From Cohnella herbarum (GTDB lineage Bacteria > Bacillota > Bacilli > Paenibacillales > Paenibacillaceae), in assembly GCF_012849095.1 (NCBI RefSeq), contig NZ_CP051680.1, positions 4,242,501 to 4,306,500 of the forward strand: a stretch of 64,000 nt of DNA, in the 5' to 3' direction. Under the pieces are notes generated by a model. The model worked only from the letters and a program-made list of their open reading frames with translations. It searched no databases and was not told where the DNA came from. Shown piece by piece: positions 9,062 to 18,327 of this stretch. Every line of letters starts with the position of its first letter. Within the stretch, counting starts at the first letter, position 1. The translations under genes were made by a program, and so were the position numbers.

Positions 9062-10792
9062 TTGGCCGTGGTCGTATACCAGTATTCGACGGACTCCTTG
9101 CGCCAGAAAGAACTCGAAGCTCAGACGGAAGCCGTCGACGGCGTCGCCAAAGCTCTAGACCAGCAGATGGACAAATCGCAGGAGATCGTCCTCCGGCTGT
9201 ACCAGAACAAAGCATTCTTGAATGACATGCTTTTTTTCCTGCGGAACGATCTTCCGCACTATATTCAATACCGATTTAACGAATATATAACGAGCAATAC
9301 GACCGAAGACCGTAACGTGGAAACGTTCATCCGCAGCCATATGGAAAGCAATCGCGATATTGTGCAAATTGCCATCTACAGCCGCGACCAATCCTTCTTG
9401 TTCGTCTTCAATAAAAATAAAACTCAGAAGCTGCTTATGCTTCAGAACGAGAAAAAGGACATAGTCGCCCGTGCCGTCGACAGCATGCAATATCAGAAAA
9501 AGGCTAGCGGTAGGACGTCTGCGGTCGATCGCATACTGGGCATCGAGAACCCTGGCGCCTATACGTTCGGCTTCGAGCTGAACGATCCGGACACGCTCCA
9601 GAACGAAGGCGCGCTTCTGGTCACTTATCAACCGGACACCATTCGCGAAATGTTCGAGTCGGGCCGGGAACGATTGATGGGTTCCCATCTGGTGCTGCTA
9701 TCCGACGGAAAAGTCATCCACGATTCTTCGGGGCGATACATCGGACAAATCTACCCGTATTTCAGGCAATTAAGCACGTCGCCGGGGGACGCCACCCTGG
9801 AGGTCAAGTCTTTCACGACAACAATGCGTACGGTAAAATCGGATATTTACGTGAGCGGAATCATCCCCCTATCCGAGATGAAGAACCGCTATGCCGGATT
9901 CAAGGGCAGGTTGATCGCGGTGACGGTCGTCGGCATTCTGACCACGATCACGTTTGCTTATATCGCCGTTTATCGTTACGCCAAACGAACGAGGTCCATC
10001 GTAAAGGCGATGAAGCTGGCGCAGCAAGGGAATTTAACCGTCCGCGTGCCTACCGGACGCGCCGACGAGCTGGACGAGATTTCCTTCAGCTTTAACAGAA
10101 TGTGCGAGGAATTGTCTTCGTATATCAATCAAGTCTACGTCTCTGAGATCAAGCAGAAGCACGCCGAGATCGTGGCGTTCCAAGCGCAGATCAATCCCCA
10201 CTTCTTATACAACACCTTAGAAGCGATCCGCATGCGGGCTATGACGCTTGGGGCCGCCGATGTCGGAGAAATGGCTTACGTGCTCGGCGCTTTGTTCCGC
10301 TATGCGGTCAGGGCGGACACGGTCGTTTCGTTGAGAGACGAAGCCGACAACTGCCGGCAATTTCTCGAGCTCTACAAAATTCGGTACAAAGAAAAGATCG
10401 ACTATCGAATCGAAATAGAAGAGCGAATCGAATCCGCCCGCTTATTCAAGCTTCTCCTGCAGCCGATCGTCGAGAACGCGATCGTTCATGGCATAAGGCA
10501 AACGAAACACGGCAACCTCATCACGATCCGGGCTTTCGCGGAAGGCGCCTCTTCCATGATCGTCGAAATCGAGGATAACGGAAAAGGCATGGAGCCCGAG
10601 AAGCACAAAACCGTTACGGATTCCATCTTAGGCCAGAGCAATCCCGGCTCATCATCGTCGCTCGGTCTCCGCAACGTGAACGAACGGATTCGGTTAGTTT
10701 ACGGGGTGAATTACGGATTAGATATACGTAGCAAACGGGGAGAAGGGACGGTTGTCCGCATTCGTCTGCCTTTCGAGAAGGGGGAGCACTAG
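9062..10792 (+). CDS. Sensor histidine kinase, YesM family
   Basis: A membrane kinase that should sense extracellular sugar and phosphorylate the regulator encoded next to it. In order: N-terminal helix, extracytoplasmic Cache-like domain, second helix near residues 280-300, HAMP linker, His_kinase box with INPHFLYNTLE (phosphorylated His), the N-box LQPIVENAIVHGI and the G-box DNGKGM. The first canonical start is TTG 9062. However, the frame is open and protein-like from 8954 (it includes KLNKIYRTFFRAKLFNRIIL), so the true N-terminus lies upstream, without ATG, GTG or TTG. Its stop abuts the ATG of the response regulator. Confidence 0.88.
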   Translation: MAVVVYQYSTDSLRQKELEAQTEAVDGVAKALDQQMDKSQEIVLRLYQNKAFLNDMLFFLRNDLPHYIQYRFNEYITSNTTEDRNVETFIRSHMESNRDIVQIAIYSRDQSFLFVFNKNKTQKLLMLQNEKKDIVARAVDSMQYQKKASGRTSAVDRILGIENPGAYTFGFELNDPDTLQNEGALLVTYQPDTIREMFESGRERLMGSHLVLLSDGKVIHDSSGRYIGQIYPYFRQLSTSPGDATLEVKSFTTTMRTVKSDIYVSGIIPLSEMKNRYAGFKGRLIAVTVVGILTTITFAYIAVYRYAKRTRSIVKAMKLAQQGNLTVRVPTGRADELDEISFSFNRMCEELSSYINQVYVSEIKQKHAEIVAFQAQINPHFLYNTLEAIRMRAMTLGAADVGEMAYVLGALFRYAVRADTVVSLRDEADNCRQFLELYKIRYKEKIDYRIEIEERIESARLFKLLLQPIVENAIVHGIRQTKHGNLITIRAFAEGASSMIVEIEDNGKGMEPEKHKTVTDSILGQSNPGSSSSLGLRNVNERIRLVYGVNYGLDIRSKRGEGTVVRIRLPFEKGEH

Positions 10793-12355
10793 ATGTACAA
10801 CGTATGGATCGTCGATGACGAGCCCTTCATTCTGGAAGGTCTCGTAGCGGTATTGGATTGGCCCTCGCTGCAATTGAATCTCGCGGGGCAAGCGGAGAAC
10901 GGATTGGAAGCCTTGGAGCAGATCGAGGAGTCCGAAGCGAAGATCGATATTCTGATCACGGATATCGCGATGCCGGAAATGAACGGGTTGGAACTTATCC
11001 GGGTTCTGAAGGAGAAGTCGCCCGAGCTAAAGAGCATCGTCCTTAGCGGATATAACGAATTCGATTATATCCGGGACGGCATGCGGATCGGAATCGAAAA
11101 TTATTTGCTAAAGCCGATTAATCTCGAGGAGCTGACGCAGACTCTGGCCGCTACGGTCGAGAAGCTAAACCGGTCGCGAATCGAGGCGCTCAGTCCCGAT
11201 CAGATCGATCTGCTCAAAGACAATATTCTGTACCGTTGGGTGACCGGACGAATCGGCAAGGAACAGTGGAAGCTTCGCTCCGAATTTCTACGGCTGCGAT
11301 TGCAGGCGCCCTTCGTCGCCGTCGCCATTATCAAGCCCGATCCCGAGCAAAGGGGATCGTCGTCCGGGTTGCCGTACGAGGTTCGCCAAGAAGCATGCGT
11401 CTACATGCAAGCAAGCGGCATTCCTTGCCTCGTCTTCCAGGATATCGACGACCATTCGTTGCTGATTCTAGGGGCGGAGGACGATTCGGAGGAAACACAA
11501 ACCAGACTAAGCAAGATCGTGAACGAGCTTGGAGAACGGTTGAGCGTTCATACGGGGATTCGGCCCTTCATCGCATTGGGATCGATGGAAGCGAACTTCG
11601 AGCAAGCGCCGGCAAGCTATCGCAATGCGCTGCTAACGCTCGATTATGCGTTGCTTTTCCCGCATGAGCTAGTGCTGACTCATGACGATATCTCGGCTTA
11701 TGCGGAGCGCCAAGGAACGCTGCTCGCCAATTCCGATACCTACACCCGCCTTCTGCTCGCCGATGACGAAGACGGGTTATGCAAGCAAATCGAAGAGGAT
11801 CTCGAGGCATTCTCGCAGATGCAAGGCGTCTCGCCGAGCGAGCTGCGGAGCGTGGCCGTCGAGATGATCATCCATATGAAGAAGCTGCTGGTCGAAGCCC
11901 GGCAGAGCAAGTTAATCTCCCATGCCTACCACGACATCATGAACCGCGTGTTCCAATCTTCGTCTTTGGAGCAATTGAAGAGTCATGTTCGTTACATTGC
12001 CAAGGAAGTGTCTCAAGCGCTAAGCGGACGGCAGGATAAGAGCCCCGTGATCAGACAGATCGTCGAGTTCGTGCAAACCTCTTATATGGAAGACTTCTCG
12101 CTCAAGACGCTTGCCCAAACCTATCGCGTTCATCCCGTTTACTTGGGGCAACTGTTTCACAAGGAGATGAACCAGACGTTCTCGGACTACCTCAACCGGT
12201 TCAGGATCGACACGGCGATCAAGCTGATGAAGACCTCATCCATGCGAACGCACGACATCGCCAAGTCGGTCGGATATTGGGATACCGCGCACTTCTACAA
12301 GCACTTCAAAAAATACGTCGGCGTCCCTCCTTCGCAGTATAAGAAGCTGATGTAG
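10793..12355 (+). CDS. Response regulator, YesN family (receiver + AraC HTH)
   Basis: A 520-residue cytoplasmic regulator. The receiver domain is complete: acidic pair VDDEP at the start, phospho-acceptor in ILITDIAMPEMNG (near residue 57), the switch Ser in VLSGYNEFDY and Lys in LLKPIN. A middle region of about 280 residues (YesN-type linker) leads to a C-terminal AraC double helix-turn-helix with FSLKTLAQTYRVHPVYLGQL and the conserved THDIAKSVGYWDTAHFYKHF. It starts immediately after the kinase stop codon, so translation is coupled. It probably activates the divergent transporter operon. Confidence 0.93.
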   Translation: MYNVWIVDDEPFILEGLVAVLDWPSLQLNLAGQAENGLEALEQIEESEAKIDILITDIAMPEMNGLELIRVLKEKSPELKSIVLSGYNEFDYIRDGMRIGIENYLLKPINLEELTQTLAATVEKLNRSRIEALSPDQIDLLKDNILYRWVTGRIGKEQWKLRSEFLRLRLQAPFVAVAIIKPDPEQRGSSSGLPYEVRQEACVYMQASGIPCLVFQDIDDHSLLILGAEDDSEETQTRLSKIVNELGERLSVHTGIRPFIALGSMEANFEQAPASYRNALLTLDYALLFPHELVLTHDDISAYAERQGTLLANSDTYTRLLLADDEDGLCKQIEEDLEAFSQMQGVSPSELRSVAVEMIIHMKKLLVEARQSKLISHAYHDIMNRVFQSSSLEQLKSHVRYIAKEVSQALSGRQDKSPVIRQIVEFVQTSYMEDFSLKTLAQTYRVHPVYLGQLFHKEMNQTFSDYLNRFRIDTAIKLMKTSSMRTHDIAKSVGYWDTAHFYKHFKKYVGVPPSQYKKLM

Positions 12356-12374
12356 CGACTTCTTCGCACTTAAG

Positions 12375-12410
12375 AAATACCGTCAGATAAGTTCTGACGG
12401 TATTTTCATT
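12375..12410 (+). terminator. Terminator of yesM/yesN
   Basis: A perfect 13-bp stem AAATACCGTCAGA/TCTGACGGTATTT (12375-12387 with 12393-12405) with a 5-nt loop and trailing T residues. It follows the response regulator stop by 20 nt. Confidence 0.9.
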
Positions 12411-12484
12411 AAACTATGAGGATAAACAACACTTGGAAATCCTTACCCTTAGATGACCCTACCCAGGCGGCACCGTCGGCGTAT

Positions 12485-13957
12485 CTATTTCCTTTTATTT
12501 GCCAAGAACTCGTCCAGTTGACGCTGTATCTCGGCTACGTACTCTTCGATACCGGCATCCTTCAGCTTCTGAACCGCTTTAGGATATTCCGTATCGAAGT
12601 CGACGAACCCGGAACGAATCGCGGCGAATTGCTTACCGGCGACCTCACGCAAAGCCGTTTCGATATTTTTCACCTTTTCGTTGTTGAAGCGGAAGCCGAT
12701 CGAATCGGAGAGCACCGCTTTATCGTCCCAGCTTTTATATTGATCGATCGTTTCTTGCGAAATATCGGGCGCGAACAATTGATAATTCTGATTGCGGAAC
12801 ATCCATTCGTAGAAAAACTCGTCGGTAGTCAGCTTCTTGATTCTTCCGTCCACGATTTCATAGTCTTGGCCTTCCACGCCGTACAAGGCGAACAAATAAT
12901 TTTCCTTGGACGAGTAGAGCCAGTTGATAAACTTCATAGCTCCCTCGGGATTCGGCGCGGTAACCGGAATGCCGAGCACTTCGCCGCCAGTCGCGGTAAT
13001 ATAGCGCGGCTTGTCATCCGCCAGCAAATACGATTTCAGTTCGGCTTCGGGAGCGTTCGCCTTGACCGAGTTGGCGATCTCCATCTCTTTGCCCAGGGAG
13101 CCTTCCACCCAAAGGTAGAGACCGGTTTGCATCCGCGTATCTCTTTCGTTGTATTTGATCGTCAGATCCTCGGAATAGAATCCTTCTTGATTCATTGAAC
13201 GATTGAATTTCGCCATATCCTGGAATGCCTTCGTTTCATAATAGCTATAAGCTTTCTTGGTATCTTCCCCGAATACGACCAGGTCCTCTACCGCGATCCA
13301 GTTGTATTGCTCCTCCGCGAAGTAGCGGGTCAACGGCTTAAAGATGATATCCGCCGGACCCTTCATTTGCGGGAACTTTTCTTTGGCTTTGGTCGCGAAG
13401 GTCTTCAGATCCTCCGGCGTGTTCAACTCCTCCATGCCGACGGCTTCCAGAATATCCTGGCGTACCGCCACGAGTTGGTACATCGCGGAAGACGGAGCGT
13501 ACGCGGACGGAATGCCGTAGAGTTTCCCGTCGATTTCCGCTCCCTGAAGCTGCTCCTTCGGCAGAACCTTCGCCATATCCTGGCCGTATTTCTCGACGAG
13601 CTCGTCCAGAGGCTGCGCTTGCTTCTTGTTGACGATCGCGGCGAGATCCGGCAAGCCGTCCCAATACAAGTCGATCGGCTCGTTGGCGGCCAACATGATG
13701 TCCTTCTGCTCCCAATACTGGGACCAAGGGACGAAGACGACCTCCAGCTTAATCCCGATGTCTTTCGCGAGCTTCTCCGCCAATTCTTTATCTATAAAAC
13801 TGCTAAACCGATCGGTTTCATCGCCGGGATAGAGCAAAGTGACCTTTTCGAGCTTTCCTCCCTTCGACTTTTCTCCGTTGCCGCTGCTGCAGGCCGACGC
13901 AATCGATACGATTAGCGCCAGCATAATCGATAAAACAAGCATTCTCTTCAAGTTCAT
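12485..13957 (-). CDS. Sugar ABC transporter solute-binding lipoprotein
   Basis: About 490 residues from the ATG at 13957, which has AGGAGG at a 9-nt distance; the ATG at 13963 is only 3 nt from that site. The lipobox is SIASAC. The mature protein is a family-1 extracellular binding protein of the LplA type, with a flexible Gly/Lys linker after the lipid anchor. It closes the seven-gene operon begun at 20948 and lies behind two matching permeases. Substrate is unknown; the sugar-oxidising genes upstream suggest a sugar or sugar derivative used by that operon. Confidence 0.9.
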   Translation of the reverse strand: MNLKRMLVLSIMLALIVSIASACSSGNGEKSKGGKLEKVTLLYPGDETDRFSSFIDKELAEKLAKDIGIKLEVVFVPWSQYWEQKDIMLAANEPIDLYWDGLPDLAAIVNKKQAQPLDELVEKYGQDMAKVLPKEQLQGAEIDGKLYGIPSAYAPSSAMYQLVAVRQDILEAVGMEELNTPEDLKTFATKAKEKFPQMKGPADIIFKPLTRYFAEEQYNWIAVEDLVVFGEDTKKAYSYYETKAFQDMAKFNRSMNQEGFYSEDLTIKYNERDTRMQTGLYLWVEGSLGKEMEIANSVKANAPEAELKSYLLADDKPRYITATGGEVLGIPVTAPNPEGAMKFINWLYSSKENYLFALYGVEGQDYEIVDGRIKKLTTDEFFYEWMFRNQNYQLFAPDISQETIDQYKSWDDKAVLSDSIGFRFNNEKVKNIETALREVAGKQFAAIRSGFVDFDTEYPKAVQKLKDAGIEEYVAEIQRQLDEFLANKRK

Positions 13958-14017
13958 TTTCATAACCCTCCTCGGTCTTTGTCGTTCATCTATGTAAAAG
14001 CCATTTCGGCTAATCAG

Positions 14018-14911
14018 CTACTCCTTAACCGCGCCGGTCATGATCCCTTGAACGAAGTACTTCTGCACGAACGGATACAGAAACAGAATGGGGCCGATCG
14101 TAATGATCGTGACCGCCATCTTGACCGTTTCCGCGGGAAGGGTGATGCTGCCCGAGGCTCCCGACGGGATTCGCCCGGAACTGATGGCGTTGACGTTCGA
14201 CAAAATATTGTAGAGGAAATACTGCAACGGAAACAGATCCCGATCGTTAATGAAGATCAACGCATGCCACCAGTCGTTCCAATACTGCAGCGCGTACATT
14301 AAACCGACGGTAAGCAACGCGGTCTTGCTTAACGGCAGCGCGACCTTCCAATAAATCGTAAAATGATTCGCCCCGTCGACTTCAGCGGCTTCGTAGAGAG
14401 ACGGCGAGATGTGCGCGAAATACGTTCGCAGCAAAAACATATTCCATACGTTAAAGAGCGAAGGCACAATCAGCGCCAGTACGCTGTTCTTTAACCCGTA
14501 ATAGTTGACGTTGACGATGTACCACGGGATCAAACCCGCCGAGAAGATAATCGTAAAATTGCAAATAAACGCGATTATGTTGCGATATCTCAGCTTCTTG
14601 ATGGAAAGGGCATAGGCAACCATGCTGGTCAGCAGCAACGCGCCCAACGTGCCTGCGATCGTCACGAAGATCGTCACGCCGTAGGATCTCAAAATTCTTC
14701 CCCCGCTGTTGGCGAAAATATAGCGATACGTGTCCAGGCTGAACTCTTGGGGGATAATCGAGTATCCGTTCTTGGTGATGGCTTGCTCCGATGAAAAAGA
14801 GACGCTTACGGTTAAGAGAAGCGGATACAGGCACATCATGGCGAACAACGCGATGAACAGATAGGCGAATCCCGTAACGAATCTGTCGTTAAGCCATCCG
14901 TTCCTATGCAT
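14018..14911 (-). CDS. Sugar ABC transporter permease, YtcP type
   Basis: A 297-residue MalG-like permease with six helices and the EAA loop YEAAEVDGANHFTIYWKVAL. The C-terminal YFVQGIMTGAVKE is the subfamily signature. Its ATG shares one base with the TGA of the preceding permease gene, so the two are translationally coupled. A 60-nt gap separates it from the binding protein gene. It forms the transmembrane pore with the LplB-type partner. Confidence 0.92.
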   Translation of the reverse strand: MHRNGWLNDRFVTGFAYLFIALFAMMCLYPLLLTVSVSFSSEQAITKNGYSIIPQEFSLDTYRYIFANSGGRILRSYGVTIFVTIAGTLGALLLTSMVAYALSIKKLRYRNIIAFICNFTIIFSAGLIPWYIVNVNYYGLKNSVLALIVPSLFNVWNMFLLRTYFAHISPSLYEAAEVDGANHFTIYWKVALPLSKTALLTVGLMYALQYWNDWWHALIFINDRDLFPLQYFLYNILSNVNAISSGRIPSGASGSITLPAETVKMAVTIITIGPILFLYPFVQKYFVQGIMTGAVKE

Positions 14912-15861
14912 CAGAATAGGCCCTCCCCGTCATTGACTTTCTTGGCGACCCCGTTCGCCAACGTAATCAGAATGAGACCCATGACGGATTGCAGCAAGCC
15001 GATCGCCGTCGAATAAGAGAAGCCCAGCGTCCTCATCGACTGGTAGACGTACGTGTCGATGATGGTGACTTCATCGCCGAGTACCGGGTTGTTGCCGACG
15101 ATTCCGTAGATCATGCCGAAATCGCCATAGAAGATGCGGCCGACGCTCAGCAACGTAAGGACGATGACCGTAGGTTTCAGCATCGGGATCGTCAAGCGGA
15201 ATATTTGCTGCAACTTGTTGGCTCCATCCACCTTCGCGGCTTCGTACAGGCTTCCGTCGAAATTGGACATCGCGGCTAGATAGATAATGGAGCTATATCC
15301 GCTCCACTTCCACACGTTCGCCAGAATAATGATCTCTTTCCAGTACTTCGGCTCCGAATACCACCGGATCGGCTCCATTCCGAACCAACCCAGAATGCCG
15401 TTAGCGACGCCGACGTCCGAGGAAAATATGCCGTAAATGATCGCCCCCACCACGACCCATGAGATAAAATAAGGGAAAAACATCATGCTCTGCGTCAGCT
15501 TCTTGAACGCCTTGCCGCGAATCTCGTTCAGCAAAACGGCGATGGTAATCGGGACGATAATCCCGAGGATAATTCCCCAAAAGTTAATGACCAGCGTATT
15601 GTAGGTAACTCTCCAGCCCATGCTGTTTTTGGAAAAAAAGTACTTGAAGTTGTCGAACCAGACGAACTTGCTTCCGAAAATCCCGTCCACGACGTTAAAA
15701 TCCGTAAAAGCCATCCAGACTCCCGCGAACGGAACGTAGCAGAACAGAATCAGAACGATCAGGCCCGGCGCGCACATCAGGTACAAAATTTTGTGTTTGT
15801 TCATTTCGTATAGAAAGCCCTGACTTTTTTTCGTTTCAGGCATTTCGCTTGAAGCAATCAT
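14911..15861 (-). CDS. Sugar ABC transporter permease, LplB type
   Basis: A 316-residue MalF-like permease. A cytoplasmic N-terminus of about 25 residues precedes the first helix (ILYLMCAPGLIVLILFCYVP). The EAA loop reads YEAAKVDGANKLQQIFRLTI and the C-terminus KKVNDGEGLF. AAGGAGTGA precedes the ATG at 15861. It follows the oxidoreductase gene by 42 nt within the same operon. Confidence 0.92.
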   Translation of the reverse strand: MIASSEMPETKKSQGFLYEMNKHKILYLMCAPGLIVLILFCYVPFAGVWMAFTDFNVVDGIFGSKFVWFDNFKYFFSKNSMGWRVTYNTLVINFWGIILGIIVPITIAVLLNEIRGKAFKKLTQSMMFFPYFISWVVVGAIIYGIFSSDVGVANGILGWFGMEPIRWYSEPKYWKEIIILANVWKWSGYSSIIYLAAMSNFDGSLYEAAKVDGANKLQQIFRLTIPMLKPTVIVLTLLSVGRIFYGDFGMIYGIVGNNPVLGDEVTIIDTYVYQSMRTLGFSYSTAIGLLQSVMGLILITLANGVAKKVNDGEGLF

Positions 15862-15903
15862 TTACTCACTCCTTCTCCTTCTCCTTGTCCGTCAGGCCGC
15901 CCG

Positions 15904-17169
15904 CTAACCCGAGACCGAGACCGCCTCAAGCAACTCGCTCTTCATGCGATCCATGTCTACCACGGTTCCGGTCAGTCTCGCTTTCTCCGCCGCATAGGCC
16001 ATGAGGTGGCTCTCCACCGATTTGTCTATGGAGGATCGGCTTTCGCCGCCGCTCCGTTCCAATTCGTTCAGAAAATCGTTCATCAAGCCCGTATCTCCGC
16101 CATTATGGCCTCCGGAGACGGTGGCCGGCCGAATAATCCTCTGCTCCTGCCCTTCTGCCATATTGGAAGCGAACTTCGTCACTTCGATAATATTCCGGCT
16201 GTCGTCTCCGCGAATTTCTCCGTGCTCGCACATGATCTTAATCGTGCGATGCATTTTGTTGGTAAACGCGCTAAGGTGAAACGTGACCTTCACGCCGTTC
16301 TTGAACTCGATGATCGACACCTGGTTGTCGCAAACATCGTTGTCGTTGCGGAAGACGCACCGTCCATAAGGACCGGATTCCAATGCCTTCAGCAGCCCTT
16401 CCTCCGACTGATCCTCCGCAACAACGGTTGCGGGCCAGCCTCCCGCGATCGGCAAATACATTTTTCTGGCGTCGAATCGGCAATCTTTGGCCGCCTTGCA
16501 AGTTACGCAACGATCCGAGCTATCGGGCGGCGCGTTCTCTTCTTTGAAGAACGCCAGATCTCCATAGGAAGAGATCCGTTTGGCATCGCTGTCCGCAAGC
16601 CATGCCAATAGATCCATGTCGTGGCACGACTTTTGCATGATCAACGGACTGGACAGGTCGCTCCTTCTCCAATTGCCTCTGACGAAAGAATGAGCCATGT
16701 GGAAATTGCCGATATTTTCGTTGTGCTGGATCGTCAAGACTTTGCCCAACTCTCCCCTATCGATCAGATTCTTGATCTCCGAGTAGAAATTCGTATAGCG
16801 GAGCACGTGGCATACCGTGACTTTACGTCCTTTCTCGTTGGCCTTTTGTTGGATTTTGACGCATTCCTCCGGGCTGGGGGAAATCGGCTTCTCCAACAAA
16901 ATGTCGTATCCTAGTTCCAGCGCTTGCATCGTTTGCGCATAATGGTCCCGATCCATGGACGCGATAATGACCGCATCGCAGATTTTGCCTTGCCGGTAGA
17001 ATTCCTCGACCGAAGCGTACCGTCTCTCCGGAGCGATGCCGAATTGCTCCGCCGCCGCCCTTCTTCTGCCCTCGTCCGGGTCCGTGACCGCAATGATTTC
17101 CGCCCGGGGAAAGGCGGATGAAGAATAGATCATCCCGCGTTGTCCCGCTCCGATTAATGCCAGTTTCAA
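15904..17169 (-). CDS. Gfo/Idh/MocA-family sugar oxidoreductase
   Basis: A 421-residue NAD(P)-dependent dehydrogenase. The N-terminal Rossmann motif is GAGQRG (residues 7-12). The sugar-binding lysine motif reads LLEKPIS near residue 97. The C-terminal substrate domain contains the family segment with HDMDLL. A cysteine cluster (CVTCKAAKDC, near residue 222) is found in one subgroup. Enzymes of this family oxidise sugar hydroxyls or act on inositols and N-acetyl sugars. The start is TTG with AGGAGGG 7 nt upstream. Position in the operon, just before two permeases, suggests action on the imported sugar. Confidence 0.88.
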   Translation of the reverse strand: MKLALIGAGQRGMIYSSSAFPRAEIIAVTDPDEGRRRAAAEQFGIAPERRYASVEEFYRQGKICDAVIIASMDRDHYAQTMQALELGYDILLEKPISPSPEECVKIQQKANEKGRKVTVCHVLRYTNFYSEIKNLIDRGELGKVLTIQHNENIGNFHMAHSFVRGNWRRSDLSSPLIMQKSCHDMDLLAWLADSDAKRISSYGDLAFFKEENAPPDSSDRCVTCKAAKDCRFDARKMYLPIAGGWPATVVAEDQSEEGLLKALESGPYGRCVFRNDNDVCDNQVSIIEFKNGVKVTFHLSAFTNKMHRTIKIMCEHGEIRGDDSRNIIEVTKFASNMAEGQEQRIIRPATVSGGHNGGDTGLMNDFLNELERSGGESRSSIDKSVESHLMAYAAEKARLTGTVVDMDRMKSELLEAVSVSG

Positions 17170-17217
17170 TGTGTTTCCCTCCTGATAGTGTTCCGGCTGC
17201 CTGTCTCTCTATCGATC

Positions 17218-18327
17218 CTATTGTTGCGGAGTCTTCGGGTCTTCGAGCGGATAATATCCCTCCGGATAATAGACGTCCCAAATGTTCGCTAACGGATCTC
17301 CATCGGCCCGTTCGACGTTCACTTCTCCGGCTTCGTAGTATCCGTCCGATTGTCCGCTCCCGATGTGCAAGCGGATAGGCTTGTCGTTCAGGTCGAACAG
17401 CCCTATGCCTACGTTGTAATTTCCGGGCTTGATTTCCGGCAGCTTCGCGATTTCGTTATGAACGATGTCTCCGACGGACCAGTCCCTCGTCCGCGCGCTC
17501 AGCGGGATTTCGTAGGACTCTCCTTGTCGGCCGAGCCGAATTCGCAGCTCGAAATCGCGATAGAGGTTAGACGTTCCCGAATTGACCAACCAAATTCTGA
17601 CGGGCAAGCTTCCGCCGCCGAATACGGTTTGCGGATAAGTCATCCTTCGCAGTTCCAGTTGCCAGCCGAGCCCCGCATCCACGTTGGAGAGGGCCGCATG
17701 CCAACGCCTTGCTTCTCTGCGAACATTCGGACCGCAAACCTCATCCGTGACGTGAAGGAGAACCGGTTGCCGCTTCCATACGCCGTTCAGCTTCTGTCTG
17801 GCGATCGCTTCGCAACTGGTTAACCAGTCGGACTCGCCGCATGTCACCCTAAGACCGAATTCCCTTCGGCTTTCCTTGAGATGGCGGATCAAGCGCTCCT
17901 GTCGTAAATCCGCGATCAGCGGAACCTTCCCGAACGCTTCCGCAAAGGCATTCCATTCTTCCATGTTATCCTCGAGCGTCGAGAGGATAACACCGCATAA
18001 CCGATTGTCCTCCCCGACCACGCTCCCGACTTTTCGAATCAGTGCGGAATAAAGGTCGGACTCGCCTCTCATCGCCCACTCCGGTAAGTCCGGCGTAAGC
18101 TCGAGAACCGGATTCGTCGCCGCGCCGATCGCCGCGAGCATCGATTCCGCGCGGAATGCTCCTCGTTCGGGCTCCAGTTGCTTCCAGGCGACAGCGATAT
18201 AGCTCAGCTTGCTTTCGTTCCCGAAGTTTCGGCTAAGATGCGGCGGACGGATTTTAACCATCGGATACGGCTCGTAATTTTCCAACGAATATTTACCGAT
18301 CGGAAACCCTCCCTTGCAGATGCGCAT
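17218..18327 (-). CDS. DUF4832-like protein, short divergent paralogue (function unknown)
   Basis: A 369-residue protein, not confidently identified. The N-terminal half resembles a (beta/alpha)8-like glycosidase fold: AVAWKQLEPERGAF matches ARWKDLEAEKGAY of the 459-codon gene in the same operon. The C-terminal ~130 residues form a beta-sandwich like DUF4832, with FGGGSLPVRIWLVNSGTSNL against the paralogue's LYLEALWANIGSAPIYNR. It lacks the GAWGEGG segment present in the longer paralogue, so catalysis may be lost or altered. The ORF overlaps the upstream gene by 35 nt. An AAGGGAGGG lies inside that overlap and the exact start is unclear. Confidence 0.65.
   Translation of the reverse strand: MRICKGGFPIGKYSLENYEPYPMVKIRPPHLSRNFGNESKLSYIAVAWKQLEPERGAFRAESMLAAIGAATNPVLELTPDLPEWAMRGESDLYSALIRKVGSVVGEDNRLCGVILSTLEDNMEEWNAFAEAFGKVPLIADLRQERLIRHLKESRREFGLRVTCGESDWLTSCEAIARQKLNGVWKRQPVLLHVTDEVCGPNVRREARRWHAALSNVDAGLGWQLELRRMTYPQTVFGGGSLPVRIWLVNSGTSNLYRDFELRIRLGRQGESYEIPLSARTRDWSVGDIVHNEIAKLPEIKPGNYNVGIGLFDLNDKPIRLHIGSGQSDGYYEAGEVNVERADGDPLANIWDVYYPEGYYPLEDPKTPQQ

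Noticed and set aside
8950..9225. 91-codon ORF starting at TTG 8950 next to GGAG
   Set aside because: It is out of frame with yesM and its later part is a shadow of it. Only its start is of interest, as a hint of a frameshift or error.
12375..12405. Operator palindrome between yesN and the next operon
   Set aside because: A 13-bp stem with a 5-nt loop and a trailing T run after a stop codon is a terminator.
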